From Glaciecola sp047250385 (GTDB taxonomy: Bacteria > Pseudomonadota > Gammaproteobacteria > Enterobacterales > Alteromonadaceae), in contig NZ_JBLBVM010000054.1 in assembly GCF_047250385.1 (NCBI RefSeq), forward strand, positions 1 to 64,000: a stretch of DNA of 64,000 bases, read 5' to 3'. The notes beneath the pieces were generated by a model. The model saw only the letters and a list, made by a program, of their open reading frames with translations. It was not told the DNA's origin and searched no databases. This document shows positions 1-8,529 of this stretch, in pieces. The translations under genes were made by a program, and so were the position numbers. Each line of letters begins with the position of its first letter. Within the stretch, counting starts at the first letter, position 1.

Positions 1-141
1 AAGAGCTGATTTGTTTGATTATATAGAAATGTTCTATAATCCAACTCGACTGCACAGCCACCTTGGCTATGTGTCCCCCGATGAATATGAAAACACATAT
101 TCAAAGGCAAGCTGAATGTCTACTAAATTGGGGGAGGATCA
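1..141 (+). mobile_element. Right end of an IS3-family insertion sequence (left part outside window)
   Basis: The first 115 bases encode the C-terminus of an IS3-type transposase, and its stop is followed at once by a terminal sequence at 117-141. That end starts TGTCTACTAAATTGGGGG and finishes GGATCA; a terminus ending in TCA after a TGTCTA-type start just behind the transposase stop is typical of IS3-family right ends. The three bases after it (TTC, 142-144) may belong to a target-site duplication, but the left copy is outside the window. The left half of the element cannot be judged here. Confidence 0.75.
2..115 (+). CDS. IS3-family transposase OrfB, C-terminal fragment (cut by window start)
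   Basis: The frame from base 2 encodes about 37 residues ending in TGA at 113-115. It contains DYIEMFYNPTRLHSHLGYVS followed by PDEYE. This matches the conserved C-terminus of IS3-family DDE transposases (pattern Y-I-x-x-F-Y-N-x-x-R-x-H-x-x-L-G-Y-x-S-P-x-x-F/Y-E). The family integrates and excises DNA through an RNase H-fold catalytic core, which lies upstream of the window. Whether the whole gene is intact cannot be seen. Confidence 0.8.
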   Translation, partial: RADLFDYIEMFYNPTRLHSHLGYVSPDEYENTYSKAS

Positions 142-397
142 TTCAGCACGTACACTCTTGTCGACTCGTTCCAGCCAAAACAAACTACAGCAAGTCAATG
201 CAAGTTCTTACCATGGCGAAGCGCCCACCATAGCAATGAATTAACACTGTTTGATGGGCTACCGCTCGAGTTAGGCATTTTATAAAAAGGATGGATACAG
301 ATAGCATGAGGATAAGCCCAAGCATTTCAATGCTGGGAGTAGAGTTCTAAAACACGTAAATACTTTTAACTTGTAGTTACGTACCTTTCAATCCGAA
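142..397. other. Intergenic stretch between the IS end and the diguanylate cyclase gene
   Basis: No convincing gene is visible. A short stretch near 260-276 contains CTCGAGTTAGGC, which resembles the GTTRRRY core of an integron attC site, but no complementary second core or folded site of normal length is present. The sequence is probably flanking DNA altered by the IS insertion. Confidence 0.4.
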
Positions 398-3300
398 TTA
401 CTTCTTGTTGCTTACAAGCTTTTCCTGCGTTGAAGTTTTTTGCTGGCTAACAAAAGAATCAGGCGTTTCAAGAATAATATGCTGCTGTTCAACGCCTCTA
501 TCCACGTTGTGCGTCAGTGTATTCATAATGCCCACAGGTGGTGCTGAAGGTGGTTGAACCATCCCACACCATGTGTTTCGGCCATTATCTTTTGAGCGAT
601 ATAGCGCTTTATCCGCAAGTAAATGAACTTGCTCCCAACTTAACGAGTCAGGGCTGAAGTGAGCAAATGGATACATAGCGTAACCAATTGAGCTTGATAA
701 ATGCATTCGCTGTGAAAGCCCAATGTTGAATCCATATTTAGCAATGGTATCTCTAATTCTTTCCGCTAAGGCCGACACTTCACCTTTGTTGTACACCTTA
801 CCAATAACGATAAACTCATCTCCGCCCCAACGGACTACGATGTCATCTTCGCGACATACACTTTGCAATAATTCACCAACTTGAATAATTACCTTATCTC
901 CAGCGTCATGACCATAAGTATCATTGATTGGCTTGAACCCATCCAAATCGAACATTAAGAAAAACAAACGCGGTCCTTCATATGGGTCACTGCCTTCCAA
1001 AGAAAGGTGTTCTCTGAACTCCTCCGCTACTTCAGTGCATTTATCTTTAATGATATTAGCAAGATAGCGGCGGTTGTGTAGACCGGTTAATTGGTCCGTC
1101 ACACTAGCATTTAGCAATTGCTCGTTGGCGTCACTCAATTCAACTGTGCGTTTCTGAACTTCGTTTTCAAGCTCTAAGCGATAGGTTTCTTCTTTCTTGA
1201 GTTTGTTCAAATACGAGCGGTAAAGCCAGAAAGAGAGCACTAAGAAAACAATAAGGTAAACAGTATACGCCCACCAAGAAAACCATGGTGCAGGCAATAC
1301 GGTTAGCATTATGCCAGCCCCATTTTCATTCCAAACACCATCATTGTTAGAAGCTTTTACCTTAAATACATAGTTGCCAGCGGGTAAGTTTGTGTAGGTT
1401 GCTTTTCGAACGTCACGCGCTTCTAACCAGTTAGCGTCAAAACCTTCTAGCTTGTATGCATAACGGTTATTGTCCGGGCTGGCAAAATCCAAACCAGCAA
1501 ACTCGAAGGCAATAAAATAGTCTTTGTATGAAACGACAATCTTGTTCTGTTTGGTGCGTGAAGAACTCATCGTCGTCACTTCATTCAAACGTTGGAACTT
1601 AGTCAATACAACCGGTGGAACATGCTTGTTGGGCTCGATATCATCTGGGTAGAAAGCTGTAACTCCATTGGTGCCGCCGAAGAAAAACTTTCCATCTGGC
1701 ATCTTATGATATGCGCCAGCGTTGAACTCGTTACCTTGGAGGCCATGTGAACTGTCATAGTTAAGCATTTGTCTCGTTATAGGATCAAACTTGGTCAATC
1801 CTCTGTTCGTACTTAGCCAGAACATACCATTGTTGTCTTCTAGGATACTATGTACGGTGCTGCTCGGTAGGCCTTGCTCACGATCTATACGCTCAAACTT
1901 ATATGTGCCGCTTTGTCTATTTGCAGCTGATAAGAAATTGAGGCCACCTCCTGTGGTACCAATCCAAATATTACCTTTTTTATCTTCATGAACTGCCCAA
2001 ACCTGATTATGTCCGAGTGAGCTAAAATCATCTTCTTTATTTTTAATGCGCTTAGAAGTGCCAAGAGCAGGGTTAAACAAATTAACACCTCCATCCCATG
2101 TACCCACCCATAACATTTTACGAGAGTCTTCGTAAACAACGGTTACGCGATTACTGCTTAAACTAAAGCCATTTTCTGATTTGTGTTCATAGCGACGAAA
2201 TTTACCAGTTTCATTATCTAGCCTGTTTAGTCCGCCACCAAATGCACCCACCCAAATCTCACCTGATTCTGTGGCAAGGATAGAAGTCACCTGATTTGAA
2301 CTAAGTGAACTTGAATCTTCTTTATCATTCTTATAATGAGTATGCTCACCAGTTGTCCTGTCGATGTAAGTGATGCCTTTACCTCGAATACCAACCCAAA
2401 GTTCGGATTTATTGCGAGCTGCTAGCGCTGTTATATTGTTGCCACTGATTGTGTTTTCGTTATTGGGGTCGTTTTTAAACTGTTCGATGTAACCAGAGAT
2501 CAAATCTATTTTATTTAAACCGTCGACCGTTCCGACCCAAACACTATCATTACCAGCATCATGAATAGCGTTGATGCTCGGACTTGTTAAGCTTTTTTCA
2601 GTATTGGCTTGATAGCGGTAGTAGTCGAAGTTAGCCGTTGCAGTATTCCACTTGCTCAGCCCGCGGTATGTTCCTACCCAAAACACTCCGCCGTTATCTT
2701 GGTAGATACTGGTTATAATGTTATCAGAAATAGATTGGGAGTTATTAATGTCATAGCGCAGAACTTCAATGAAATTCTTATTTCTATCATACGAATATAG
2801 CCCAGAGTTTGTGCCAATCCACATCGTATGATTGCTGTCTTGATACATAGCCCTTACAGAGACATCATCTAGGCCTTCAATTTTGGTTAACTGCTTTTGT
2901 TGTCCTATTTCATTACCTAACTTAAGGTCCAGTACAAAAACACCTTTATTCAGCGTTCCTATCCAAAGCCTTTGGTCTGCATCAACTAAGATCTTAATGA
3001 TTCGGTTTGCGATTACGTTGTCAGAGTTATCAAAATTTCGGTCGAATAAGGCCACTTCTTGAGTGTAGGTATCGTATCGGTAAAGACCGTGATTGTTAAC
3101 CGCGATCCAAACACCATTTGTGATGTCTTCCGCGATTGACTCGATTCGTAAAGGAAGATCAGTTTTAATCCCCTTTAGCTCGATATAATCAAATGCATCT
3201 TTTACTGGATTGTAAAGGTTTAAACCATTTCCTGTTCCAACCCAAACGTTGTCCAAGCTATCAACAAATACCACCAAGGCATCATTTACAGTTTGTCCAT

Positions 3301-3697
3301 TCGCTCCGATTAAGTTTTTATAACGTTTGAATGTTTGGGTCTCTTTATCAAAAACACTCACACCAGCGTTTGTCGCTATCCACAGCTTGCCGTCTGAAGT
3401 TTCGTCTATTGAGTCAATCCAAGAAGAGCCAATGCTATCAGGGTCTTTTATATTGTTTGAAAAGACTTTGAATTGGTAACCATCAAAACGGTTAAGGCCT
3501 TCTTGCGTGCCAAACCACATATAACCTTCGGCATCTTGATGAATAGCACGGACATTCTGTTGCGAAAGCCCCTGTTCTAGGCCTAAAGTTTCAAATCGTA
3601 TATTATCCTGGCCGGCAAAAACGCTAGAAACAAAAGCAGATACGAATAGTATTGCTATTCGCAATGCTCGCTTCAGTAGTTTGTAGTTTCTATTCAT
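398..3697 (-). CDS. Beta-propeller sensor diguanylate cyclase (Reg_prop / Y_Y_Y / GGDEF)
   Basis: This is a membrane sensor predicted to make the second messenger c-di-GMP from two GTP. From the N-terminus there is a signal peptide (MNRNYKLLKRALRIAILFVS), then about 700 residues of two-component-regulator propeller repeats with many W-I/V-G-T blades. A Y_Y_Y domain follows (KLEGFDANW, YTNLPAGNY), then a transmembrane helix after WFSWWAYTVYLI, a short coiled coil and a GGDEF domain. The active-site motif RWGGDEF is intact (GGDEF at 812-826). A REDD motif five residues before it matches the RxxD inhibitory I-site. I chose the ATG at 3697 because it places the signal peptide at the N-terminus; an in-frame ATG at 3787 would add 30 residues, and neither start has a clear Shine-Dalgarno. 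The ligand is unknown. The layout resembles hybrid sensors for polysaccharides, with a cyclase in place of a kinase. Confidence 0.88.
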   Translation of the reverse strand: MNRNYKLLKRALRIAILFVSAFVSSVFAGQDNIRFETLGLEQGLSQQNVRAIHQDAEGYMWFGTQEGLNRFDGYQFKVFSNNIKDPDSIGSSWIDSIDETSDGKLWIATNAGVSVFDKETQTFKRYKNLIGANGQTVNDALVVFVDSLDNVWVGTGNGLNLYNPVKDAFDYIELKGIKTDLPLRIESIAEDITNGVWIAVNNHGLYRYDTYTQEVALFDRNFDNSDNVIANRIIKILVDADQRLWIGTLNKGVFVLDLKLGNEIGQQKQLTKIEGLDDVSVRAMYQDSNHTMWIGTNSGLYSYDRNKNFIEVLRYDINNSQSISDNIITSIYQDNGGVFWVGTYRGLSKWNTATANFDYYRYQANTEKSLTSPSINAIHDAGNDSVWVGTVDGLNKIDLISGYIEQFKNDPNNENTISGNNITALAARNKSELWVGIRGKGITYIDRTTGEHTHYKNDKEDSSSLSSNQVTSILATESGEIWVGAFGGGLNRLDNETGKFRRYEHKSENGFSLSSNRVTVVYEDSRKMLWVGTWDGGVNLFNPALGTSKRIKNKEDDFSSLGHNQVWAVHEDKKGNIWIGTTGGGLNFLSAANRQSGTYKFERIDREQGLPSSTVHSILEDNNGMFWLSTNRGLTKFDPITRQMLNYDSSHGLQGNEFNAGAYHKMPDGKFFFGGTNGVTAFYPDDIEPNKHVPPVVLTKFQRLNEVTTMSSSRTKQNKIVVSYKDYFIAFEFAGLDFASPDNNRYAYKLEGFDANWLEARDVRKATYTNLPAGNYVFKVKASNNDGVWNENGAGIMLTVLPAPWFSWWAYTVYLIVFLVLSFWLYRSYLNKLKKEETYRLELENEVQKRTVELSDANEQLLNASVTDQLTGLHNRRYLANIIKDKCTEVAEEFREHLSLEGSDPYEGPRLFFLMFDLDGFKPINDTYGHDAGDKVIIQVGELLQSVCREDDIVVRWGGDEFIVIGKVYNKGEVSALAERIRDTIAKYGFNIGLSQRMHLSSSIGYAMYPFAHFSPDSLSWEQVHLLADKALYRSKDNGRNTWCGMVQPPSAPPVGIMNTLTHNVDRGVEQQHIILETPDSFVSQQKTSTQEKLVSNKK

Positions 3698-3851
3698 TCG
3701 TTTGATTGCCGTAATTGTCTTGTTATTTAGTTTAGGAAACTGTTCATAAATTAAGTGATTTATCCTTGACCAGCGATAGTAAGGCATTTAAAAAGATAAA
3801 TCAGTTAAGTTGCGTATTGTTTTCTATACGAGGTTACTTTTCTTTGCGGTA

Positions 3852-3878
3852 TAAAAAGGGCCATCATATGACGGCCCT
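3852..3878 (-). terminator. Rho-independent terminator after the S8 protease gene
   Basis: Read on the minus strand, AGGGCC and GGCCCT form a stem around a TCATATGA-centred inner palindrome, followed by a run of five T. It lies about 20 bp after the protease stop codon and in front of the cyclase gene on the same strand. Confidence 0.75.
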
Positions 3879-3898
3879 CATATTGATTGTACTAGGTC

Positions 3899-5839
3899 CT
3901 ATTCAATAACTGGAACTGGTACTACTGGTGATTGTTCAACAACCCAAGCTTCTATTTCGTCTACGCCATCTTCTACAATGATAGCTGCGTCAGAAGCGCT
4001 GTTCGCTGATGCCGCCAGATCGCTGACTGCGTCACTATTATCCCAGCTTTCCATTAGCATGCCTGCGTCACCCCACTGGTTTCCTTCTGCAAAGACACCT
4101 GCATCGCCCCACTGGTTTCCTTCAATAAATATTCCTGCATCGCCCCACTGGTTTCCTTCAACTGAGATACCTGCGTCGCCCCACTGGTTACCTTCAGAGA
4201 AGATACCTGCATCGCCCCACTGATTACCTTCAGTGAAAATACCTGCATCGCCCCACTGATTGCCTTCCATTAAGATACCTGCATCACCCCATTGGTTACC
4301 TTCAGCATTGATACCTGCGTCGCCCCACTGATTGCCTTCTGACAATACAACGTCACCACCCAAGTAGATTTCAAATGAACCGTCATTTTTCAAACGAGCT
4401 GGACCAGAGTAATGCGTTGTGCCTGCTAAGTCAGCTTGAATATTAAGACCTCGGTTTGCACAACCTGTCTTTTGGCTTGCAACTGCAGCATATGCATTCA
4501 CCATTCCATGCCCTTGCTCAAATGGGCTAAATGCCATTTTACCATTAGTAGTCGCAGCCATTTTAGCACTAGAAATGATACGGCATTTTACGTCGTCAGG
4601 ACTTAGATAAGGGTTATATTGAAGCATTAATGCTGCAACACCTGAAACTACGGCTGAAGCTTGTGAAGTACCAGAAATTTCTTGATATTGCTCGCCTGTA
4701 AGGCTTTCAAAAAACTCGCCAAGTGCATATGTTTTGTCAACTTTAGATGCAATATGACCACCATAAGCCACAACCTCTGGCTTAACGAAGCCTTCTATAG
4801 TAGGACCTGTTGAAGAGAAAGTAGTTACACGGTCATCACTATAGTCAAACGGTGTGTAGCTATCTGTCATTGCACCAACAGTAATAATGTATGGATTGTT
4901 CCCGGGCACTGTGATGCTCATATCATTTTGACCAGAGTTCCCAGCTGAAGTAACAACAACAATTCCTGCTTCCCACAATTTAGATACTGCTTGGTTAATT
5001 GGGTCATCCCAATAATTAGATTGTACTTCGCTACCTAAAGAAAGGTTAAGGACTTTGATGTTGTAATAATTACGGTGGTGATAAATCCAGTTCAAACCAT
5101 CTAATACTTTTGAGTAGCTACTTTGGCCATTTTGATCAAATGCCTTAACTGAGAGAAGATAAACGTCCGGAGCGATACCATTAAACTTACCATTTGGTGC
5201 TCTATAACTACTCGCAATTATCCCTGTAACATGACTTCCGTGACCATTGGTATCGTCATTTAACCATCTAGTTTGGACACCTTGAATTGCATCATACTTC
5301 GCATAGAATCTTTTATTAGCGTTAGAGTCGTATCTTAGACCGTCGCCATGCTCACCGCCTAAAATAGCTCCGCTATCAAGTACCGCAACAGTTACACCTT
5401 TACCTGTAATTCCAAGGTCGTGCAATTTGTCAGCCTCAACTTGAGTAGCAATATAGTTATCAATCGTGGGCGCCTTGCCATCAAGCAGGATGTTACCAAG
5501 TGACATGGTAGCTACTGAGCGGTCATCCTGTATACGCACATCATCTAATTTAGCGATAACTTCAGCTTGTGACGGTGTTAACACGGCACTGATTGCATTA
5601 ATGATCGGGAATTCTCTTGAAACGCTACCGCCGACGCTGTTAACAGCTGTCTTAAGTGTTTCAGAGCCTTTACCTTGAACGATATATGATTTTGGTTGCT
5701 CTTTTTTACTTACTACTGCATTTTGATCTGCGTCAGAAAGAAAAAGGTTGGTAACACCGTTAGATGCAACTACTCCAGCGAGCCCTGTAAATGCAATGGA
5801 TGCGAAGAGCATCGTTTTTACGTTATTGCTGATAGACAT
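3899..5839 (-). CDS. Secreted subtilisin-like S8 serine protease with C-terminal EGNQWGDAG repeats
   Basis: This is a predicted extracellular serine endopeptidase of 646 residues. Start: ATG at 5839 with GGAG six bases upstream; a longer TTG start at 5851 is less likely. An N-terminal signal-like hydrophobic segment (MLFASIAFTGLAGVV) is followed by an inhibitor-I9-like propeptide (about 50-110) and the S8 catalytic domain. The triad is visible as Asp155 (VAVLDSG), His200 (NGHGSHVTG) and Ser392 (SGTSQAS), with the oxyanion Asn301 in TSAGNSG. After the domain come eight tandem 12-residue units beginning EGNQWGDAG (residues about 501-596) and an acidic 50-residue tail ending in VPVPVIE. I see no PPC domain or GlyGly-CTERM anchor. 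It is divergent from the GspC-like gene. The repeats may mediate surface binding or secretion, but that is a guess. Confidence 0.9.
   Translation of the reverse strand: MSISNNVKTMLFASIAFTGLAGVVASNGVTNLFLSDADQNAVVSKKEQPKSYIVQGKGSETLKTAVNSVGGSVSREFPIINAISAVLTPSQAEVIAKLDDVRIQDDRSVATMSLGNILLDGKAPTIDNYIATQVEADKLHDLGITGKGVTVAVLDSGAILGGEHGDGLRYDSNANKRFYAKYDAIQGVQTRWLNDDTNGHGSHVTGIIASSYRAPNGKFNGIAPDVYLLSVKAFDQNGQSSYSKVLDGLNWIYHHRNYYNIKVLNLSLGSEVQSNYWDDPINQAVSKLWEAGIVVVTSAGNSGQNDMSITVPGNNPYIITVGAMTDSYTPFDYSDDRVTTFSSTGPTIEGFVKPEVVAYGGHIASKVDKTYALGEFFESLTGEQYQEISGTSQASAVVSGVAALMLQYNPYLSPDDVKCRIISSAKMAATTNGKMAFSPFEQGHGMVNAYAAVASQKTGCANRGLNIQADLAGTTHYSGPARLKNDGSFEIYLGGDVVLSEGNQWGDAGINAEGNQWGDAGILMEGNQWGDAGIFTEGNQWGDAGIFSEGNQWGDAGISVEGNQWGDAGIFIEGNQWGDAGVFAEGNQWGDAGMLMESWDNSDAVSDLAASANSASDAAIIVEDGVDEIEAWVVEQSPVVPVPVIE
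4052..4339 (-). repeat. Eight tandem 36-bp repeats encoding EGNQWGDAG(x)3
   Basis: Eight in-frame units of 36 bp lie without gaps inside the protease gene. The first nine residues of each unit are EGNQWGDAG without exception. Residues 10-12 vary (INA, ILM, IFT, IFS, ISV, IFI, VFA, MLM) and are mostly hydrophobic. Synonymous codon differences exist between units, so the constancy of the nine residues looks like selection and not only recent duplication. Confidence 0.95.
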
Positions 5840-6070
5840 GTGTTTCTCCAATTAAAACTTTTTACTGCTTGTGTCTCTTAATGCACACAGTGTGCCAAGA
5901 TCTAAATAAATTTTAAGGTGCTGAAATGCATGAAGTTTTTCTATTTATTCTATTTTTAGCCACTTTTTAACTTAAGCAGTGACTAAAAATCTGAATTAAA
6001 AAGTGGATATCTGATGTTTTGATTCATTATTTAAGTCATATGTAAATTCAAATTAAAAAATGAAACTAAG

Positions 6071-6100
6071 TTGGTGATAAAGGGGTTTCTTGATTACAAT
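6071..6100 (+). promoter_or_regulatory. Candidate sigma-70 promoter for the GspC-like gene
   Basis: TTGGTG (6071-6076) and TACAAT (6095-6100) are separated by 18 bp and sit about 25 bp before the start codon. This is a pattern match only. Confidence 0.4.
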
Positions 6101-6123
6101 AACTTGAATCTCAAGGAGCTCGA

Positions 6124-6930
6124 ATGAACAGGTTTTTAGTTACCGTAATCGTTATTATGGTTGTTGGCATCACCATATACAGTTATCAATCAATGAATGA
6201 CGATTCAATTTATGAATTGGATGATGCGACTGAGCTTAGAGAAGATTCTAGTGAAGAAGTGAGTGCTACCACTGACGTCAACAAAAATAGCAATAACGTA
6301 ATAAGTGCATCACAACAAGCTATCAAAAAGACCAGTCCTAAAAAAGACGAAAGTGGTATTGCTGATGAGGCTTTTCCTTTTGATATCAAATTGCTAGGTT
6401 TGGTTTATAGTAAGGACCCAAGTAAGAGTTACACTCAGTTAAATAATGAAGGTCAGATATCTGAGTTCGCTGTCGATGATCAAGTAAATGATACCTCCGT
6501 TTATGTGAAGCGAATTAATAAGAACTCGGTTGTATTAGAGTTTGAGTCCGTTGACTACGAACTAAGATTGGGTGAAACAAACAGTTTAGAAGAATCACAG
6601 CTGCTTGTTGAGTTTGACGAAATGACAGCTAAAGAAATAGGCTCACGTCCACGCAAGATCGAACACATTGTAAGGCTTTTACCAAACTTGTTTAATGATG
6701 GCGGTAAACTAATCATCCCAGGTCAAAACCCAGACTTGTTCAGTGCCGCTCGATTTAAGGAAGGCGACGTACTGTTGGAAGTAAACGACTTTGATATTGA
6801 TGATGAAAGTAGCTTTGCTGAGCTTCAAAAGCACGTAAGAAACGCTCAAACTCTGAAGTTCGTTGTTAATCGAGCAGGACGACGAGTAACGCTTTACCTC
6901 GACATCCCCTCAGAAGCGCTAAAACTATAA
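6124..6930 (+). CDS. GspC-like protein (type II secretion HR domain plus PDZ domain), stand-alone
   Basis: The 268-residue protein has one N-terminal membrane anchor (FLVTVIVIMVVGITIYSY), a charged linker of about 70 residues, a homology-region-like segment (about 95-155, starting FDIKLLGLVYSKDPSKSY) and a C-terminal PDZ-like domain (about 195-265, with GGKLIIPGQNPDLFSAARFK and GDVLLEVNDFDI). This order matches GspC, which links the inner-membrane platform of type II secretion to the GspD secretin. AAGGAG precedes the ATG at good spacing. No other gsp gene is nearby, so it is either a lone copy serving a secretion system elsewhere or has a separate role. It is divergent from the secreted protease gene, which suggests but does not show a secretion link. 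Confidence 0.6.
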   Translation: MNRFLVTVIVIMVVGITIYSYQSMNDDSIYELDDATELREDSSEEVSATTDVNKNSNNVISASQQAIKKTSPKKDESGIADEAFPFDIKLLGLVYSKDPSKSYTQLNNEGQISEFAVDDQVNDTSVYVKRINKNSVVLEFESVDYELRLGETNSLEESQLLVEFDEMTAKEIGSRPRKIEHIVRLLPNLFNDGGKLIIPGQNPDLFSAARFKEGDVLLEVNDFDIDDESSFAELQKHVRNAQTLKFVVNRAGRRVTLYLDIPSEALKL

Positions 6931-6936
6931 TTCTAA

Positions 6937-7983
6937 TTAGGCGTTTGATTTACGATTTAGTATCTTTGGTAAATAACGCTTTTGCATTTGATACGCTATA
7001 AGCACAGCTAAAATCAATGCGCTTGCTTGGTAAATTATCCCCATCATATCTGAATGCTCACCGTGCGATAAATCAAGTTGCCAGTTAAAATAAGTAAACA
7101 ACCAATCCAATAGCAACCCCGAGAGTACAGCACTTAGGACTATTGCAAGCAAATAAATAAGTAATTCCCTTTTACCAAGTTCATTTTTTATTACCATTAA
7201 TGTAGCTATATTTGTTGCTGGGCCAGTTAGCATGAATACGAGAGCCGCTCCGGGCGATATACCAGACATTAGCAAACCCACGGCTATAGGCGTTGAAGCT
7301 GTTGCACAAACGTACATTGGAATTGAAATCAATACGATTAGTAACATCGCAAATACGCCTTGGCCATACTCAGTAAAAAATGAATCGGGCACGAAAGTGG
7401 TCACTAAGGAGGCAAAGAAAATACCTATTAAAAACCACACCATGAAGTCACGTAGTAATTGACCAAAGCCAAAGGTAAAAGACGAGCTTAACTTTTCCAT
7501 TAAGGAGGTTTTTTTTACAACGGGCTTACTATGACAGCAGCTCTTAGTTTCAGATGTAGCCTCCTCGATTGGTTTGTCTGTTTTGTCTTCATTACCCAAT
7601 AATTGAACCATAAAGCCAGCGCATATAGCCGAGAATATTGCAGCGACCGGCCTAGCGATTGCCATAACTGGGCCCATTAAAGCGTAAGTAATACCTACAG
7701 AATCTACTCCGGTTTCTGGTGTTGCAACTAGAAAGCTTGCGGTACTTGCCTTACTCGCACCACTGCGTCGTATACCCATAGCAACGGGTATTACTGAACA
7801 TGAGCATAATGGTAGTGGTGCGCCAATTAGCGCAGCATTTACGATAGATCCCCTTTGGCCCAAAGTTTTCTCAACCCAATTTTTGGGTATAAACTGATGA
7901 ATAATGCCCGCGAGCAGCATTCCAGCGAGTAAGAAAGGGGCTGATTCAACGAACAGCAAAATAAAATTATTTAAGATGGTCAT
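6937..7983 (-). CDS. SO_0444-type Cu/Zn efflux permease (permease family PF03773)
   Basis: This is a predicted inner-membrane metal exporter of 348 residues with about eight to ten membrane segments in two halves. The signature PLCSCSVIPVAMGIRRSGA (about 57-75) and the following SFLVATPETGVDS are characteristic of the DUF318/ArsP-like permease family, in the branch annotated as Cu/Zn efflux transporters. A central cytoplasmic loop has a metal-binding look (SCCHSK, about 147-152). The second half contains STPIAVGLLMSGISPGAAL and LTGPATN, the repeat of the first-half motif. The gene starts one base after the stop of the MerR-family regulator gene, so the two are almost certainly co-transcribed. 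The metal, zinc or copper, is inferred from the family and regulator. Confidence 0.85.
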   Translation of the reverse strand: MTILNNFILLFVESAPFLLAGMLLAGIIHQFIPKNWVEKTLGQRGSIVNAALIGAPLPLCSCSVIPVAMGIRRSGASKASTASFLVATPETGVDSVGITYALMGPVMAIARPVAAIFSAICAGFMVQLLGNEDKTDKPIEEATSETKSCCHSKPVVKKTSLMEKLSSSFTFGFGQLLRDFMVWFLIGIFFASLVTTFVPDSFFTEYGQGVFAMLLIVLISIPMYVCATASTPIAVGLLMSGISPGAALVFMLTGPATNIATLMVIKNELGKRELLIYLLAIVLSAVLSGLLLDWLFTYFNWQLDLSHGEHSDMMGIIYQASALILAVLIAYQMQKRYLPKILNRKSNA

Positions 7984-7984
7984 A

Positions 7985-8386
7985 CTAACTGTCCTTCTCT
8001 AAGGTAGAGATAATAGAACAAAATTCGGCGCTTTCCTGTCCACCACAGCAAAAGGCTTGTAGTTCTTGTAATGTACTTTGCATTCTCGTCAGTTTTTCTA
8101 TTTGCTCTGCGAGTTCCACAATCTTAATTTTTGTAATTTCCTTTGCTTCCGCACAGACATGTTGAGTTTTATCGTTTTTAATTGCGAGTAACGAGGCTGT
8201 TTCCGCTAGGCTAAATCCACATTCTTTGCTTCTTTTTATAAATTTAGCCGTTGTAAGATCGTCTTTAGAGTAAATACGATAGTTACTCTCACTGCGATGG
8301 GCGGGCGTTAGCAAGCCTAATTTTTCGTAATAACGTAACGTATAGGCACTAATGCCACTCAGTTTTGCTAATTCATTTATTTTCAC
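7985..8386 (-). CDS. MerR-family, zinc-type metal-responsive regulator
   Basis: The 133-residue regulator has an N-terminal winged helix-turn-helix (INELAKLSGISAYTLRYYEK, then LGLL), a dimerisation coiled coil (about 82-108) and a C-terminal metal loop FCCGGQESAEFC. The cysteine pair, the downstream Cys and Cys77 in HVCAEAK resemble the metal ligands of ZntR, so zinc is the best guess. The start codon is GTG at 8386, with no strong Shine-Dalgarno. MerR proteins untwist promoters with over-long spacers, and such a promoter lies just upstream (8420-8451). The regulator probably controls its own operon, including the permease that follows. Confidence 0.85.
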   Translation of the reverse strand: MKINELAKLSGISAYTLRYYEKLGLLTPAHRSESNYRIYSKDDLTTAKFIKRSKECGFSLAETASLLAIKNDKTQHVCAEAKEITKIKIVELAEQIEKLTRMQSTLQELQAFCCGGQESAEFCSIISTLEKDS

Positions 8387-8419
8387 ATCAAAACCCGAAC
8401 TTGTAATGTATGGGGGAGG

Positions 8420-8451
8420 ATTATAGACCTTAGAGTAGCATCTAAGGTCAA
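8420..8451 (-). promoter_or_regulatory. MerR-class promoter/operator with 20-bp spacer
   Basis: On the minus strand a TTGACC -35 (8446-8451) and a perfect TATAAT -10 (8420-8425) are separated by exactly 20 bp. The spacer region carries the inverted repeat ACCTTAGA-6 bp-TCTAAGGT (8427-8434 and 8441-8448). A 19-20 bp spacer filled by a dyad is the hallmark of promoters activated by MerR proteins. It drives the regulator-permease operon. Confidence 0.8.
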
Positions 8452-8476
8452 GGCTTTGATCAATTTTTATTTAGAA

Positions 8477-8510
8477 CAAAAAAAAGGCGCTAACCTCGAA
8501 AGGTAGCGCC
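8477..8510 (-). terminator. Rho-independent terminator at the end of the S10 operon
   Basis: Read on the minus strand, GGCGCTACCT pairs with AGGTTAGCGCC (one bulged base) and is followed by a run of eight T. It lies 20 bp after the rpsQ stop and closes the ribosomal operon. Confidence 0.85.
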
Positions 8511-8529
8511 TTTATCATATTGCTTTAAA

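Noticed and set aside
260..280. Possible integron attC core (GTTAGGC)
   Set aside because: No second complementary core and no normal-length folded site; a single 7-mer match is weak.
3978..4248. Open frames on both strands across the protease repeats
   Set aside because: These arise because the 36-bp period leaves several frames free of stops; the real protein is on the minus strand.
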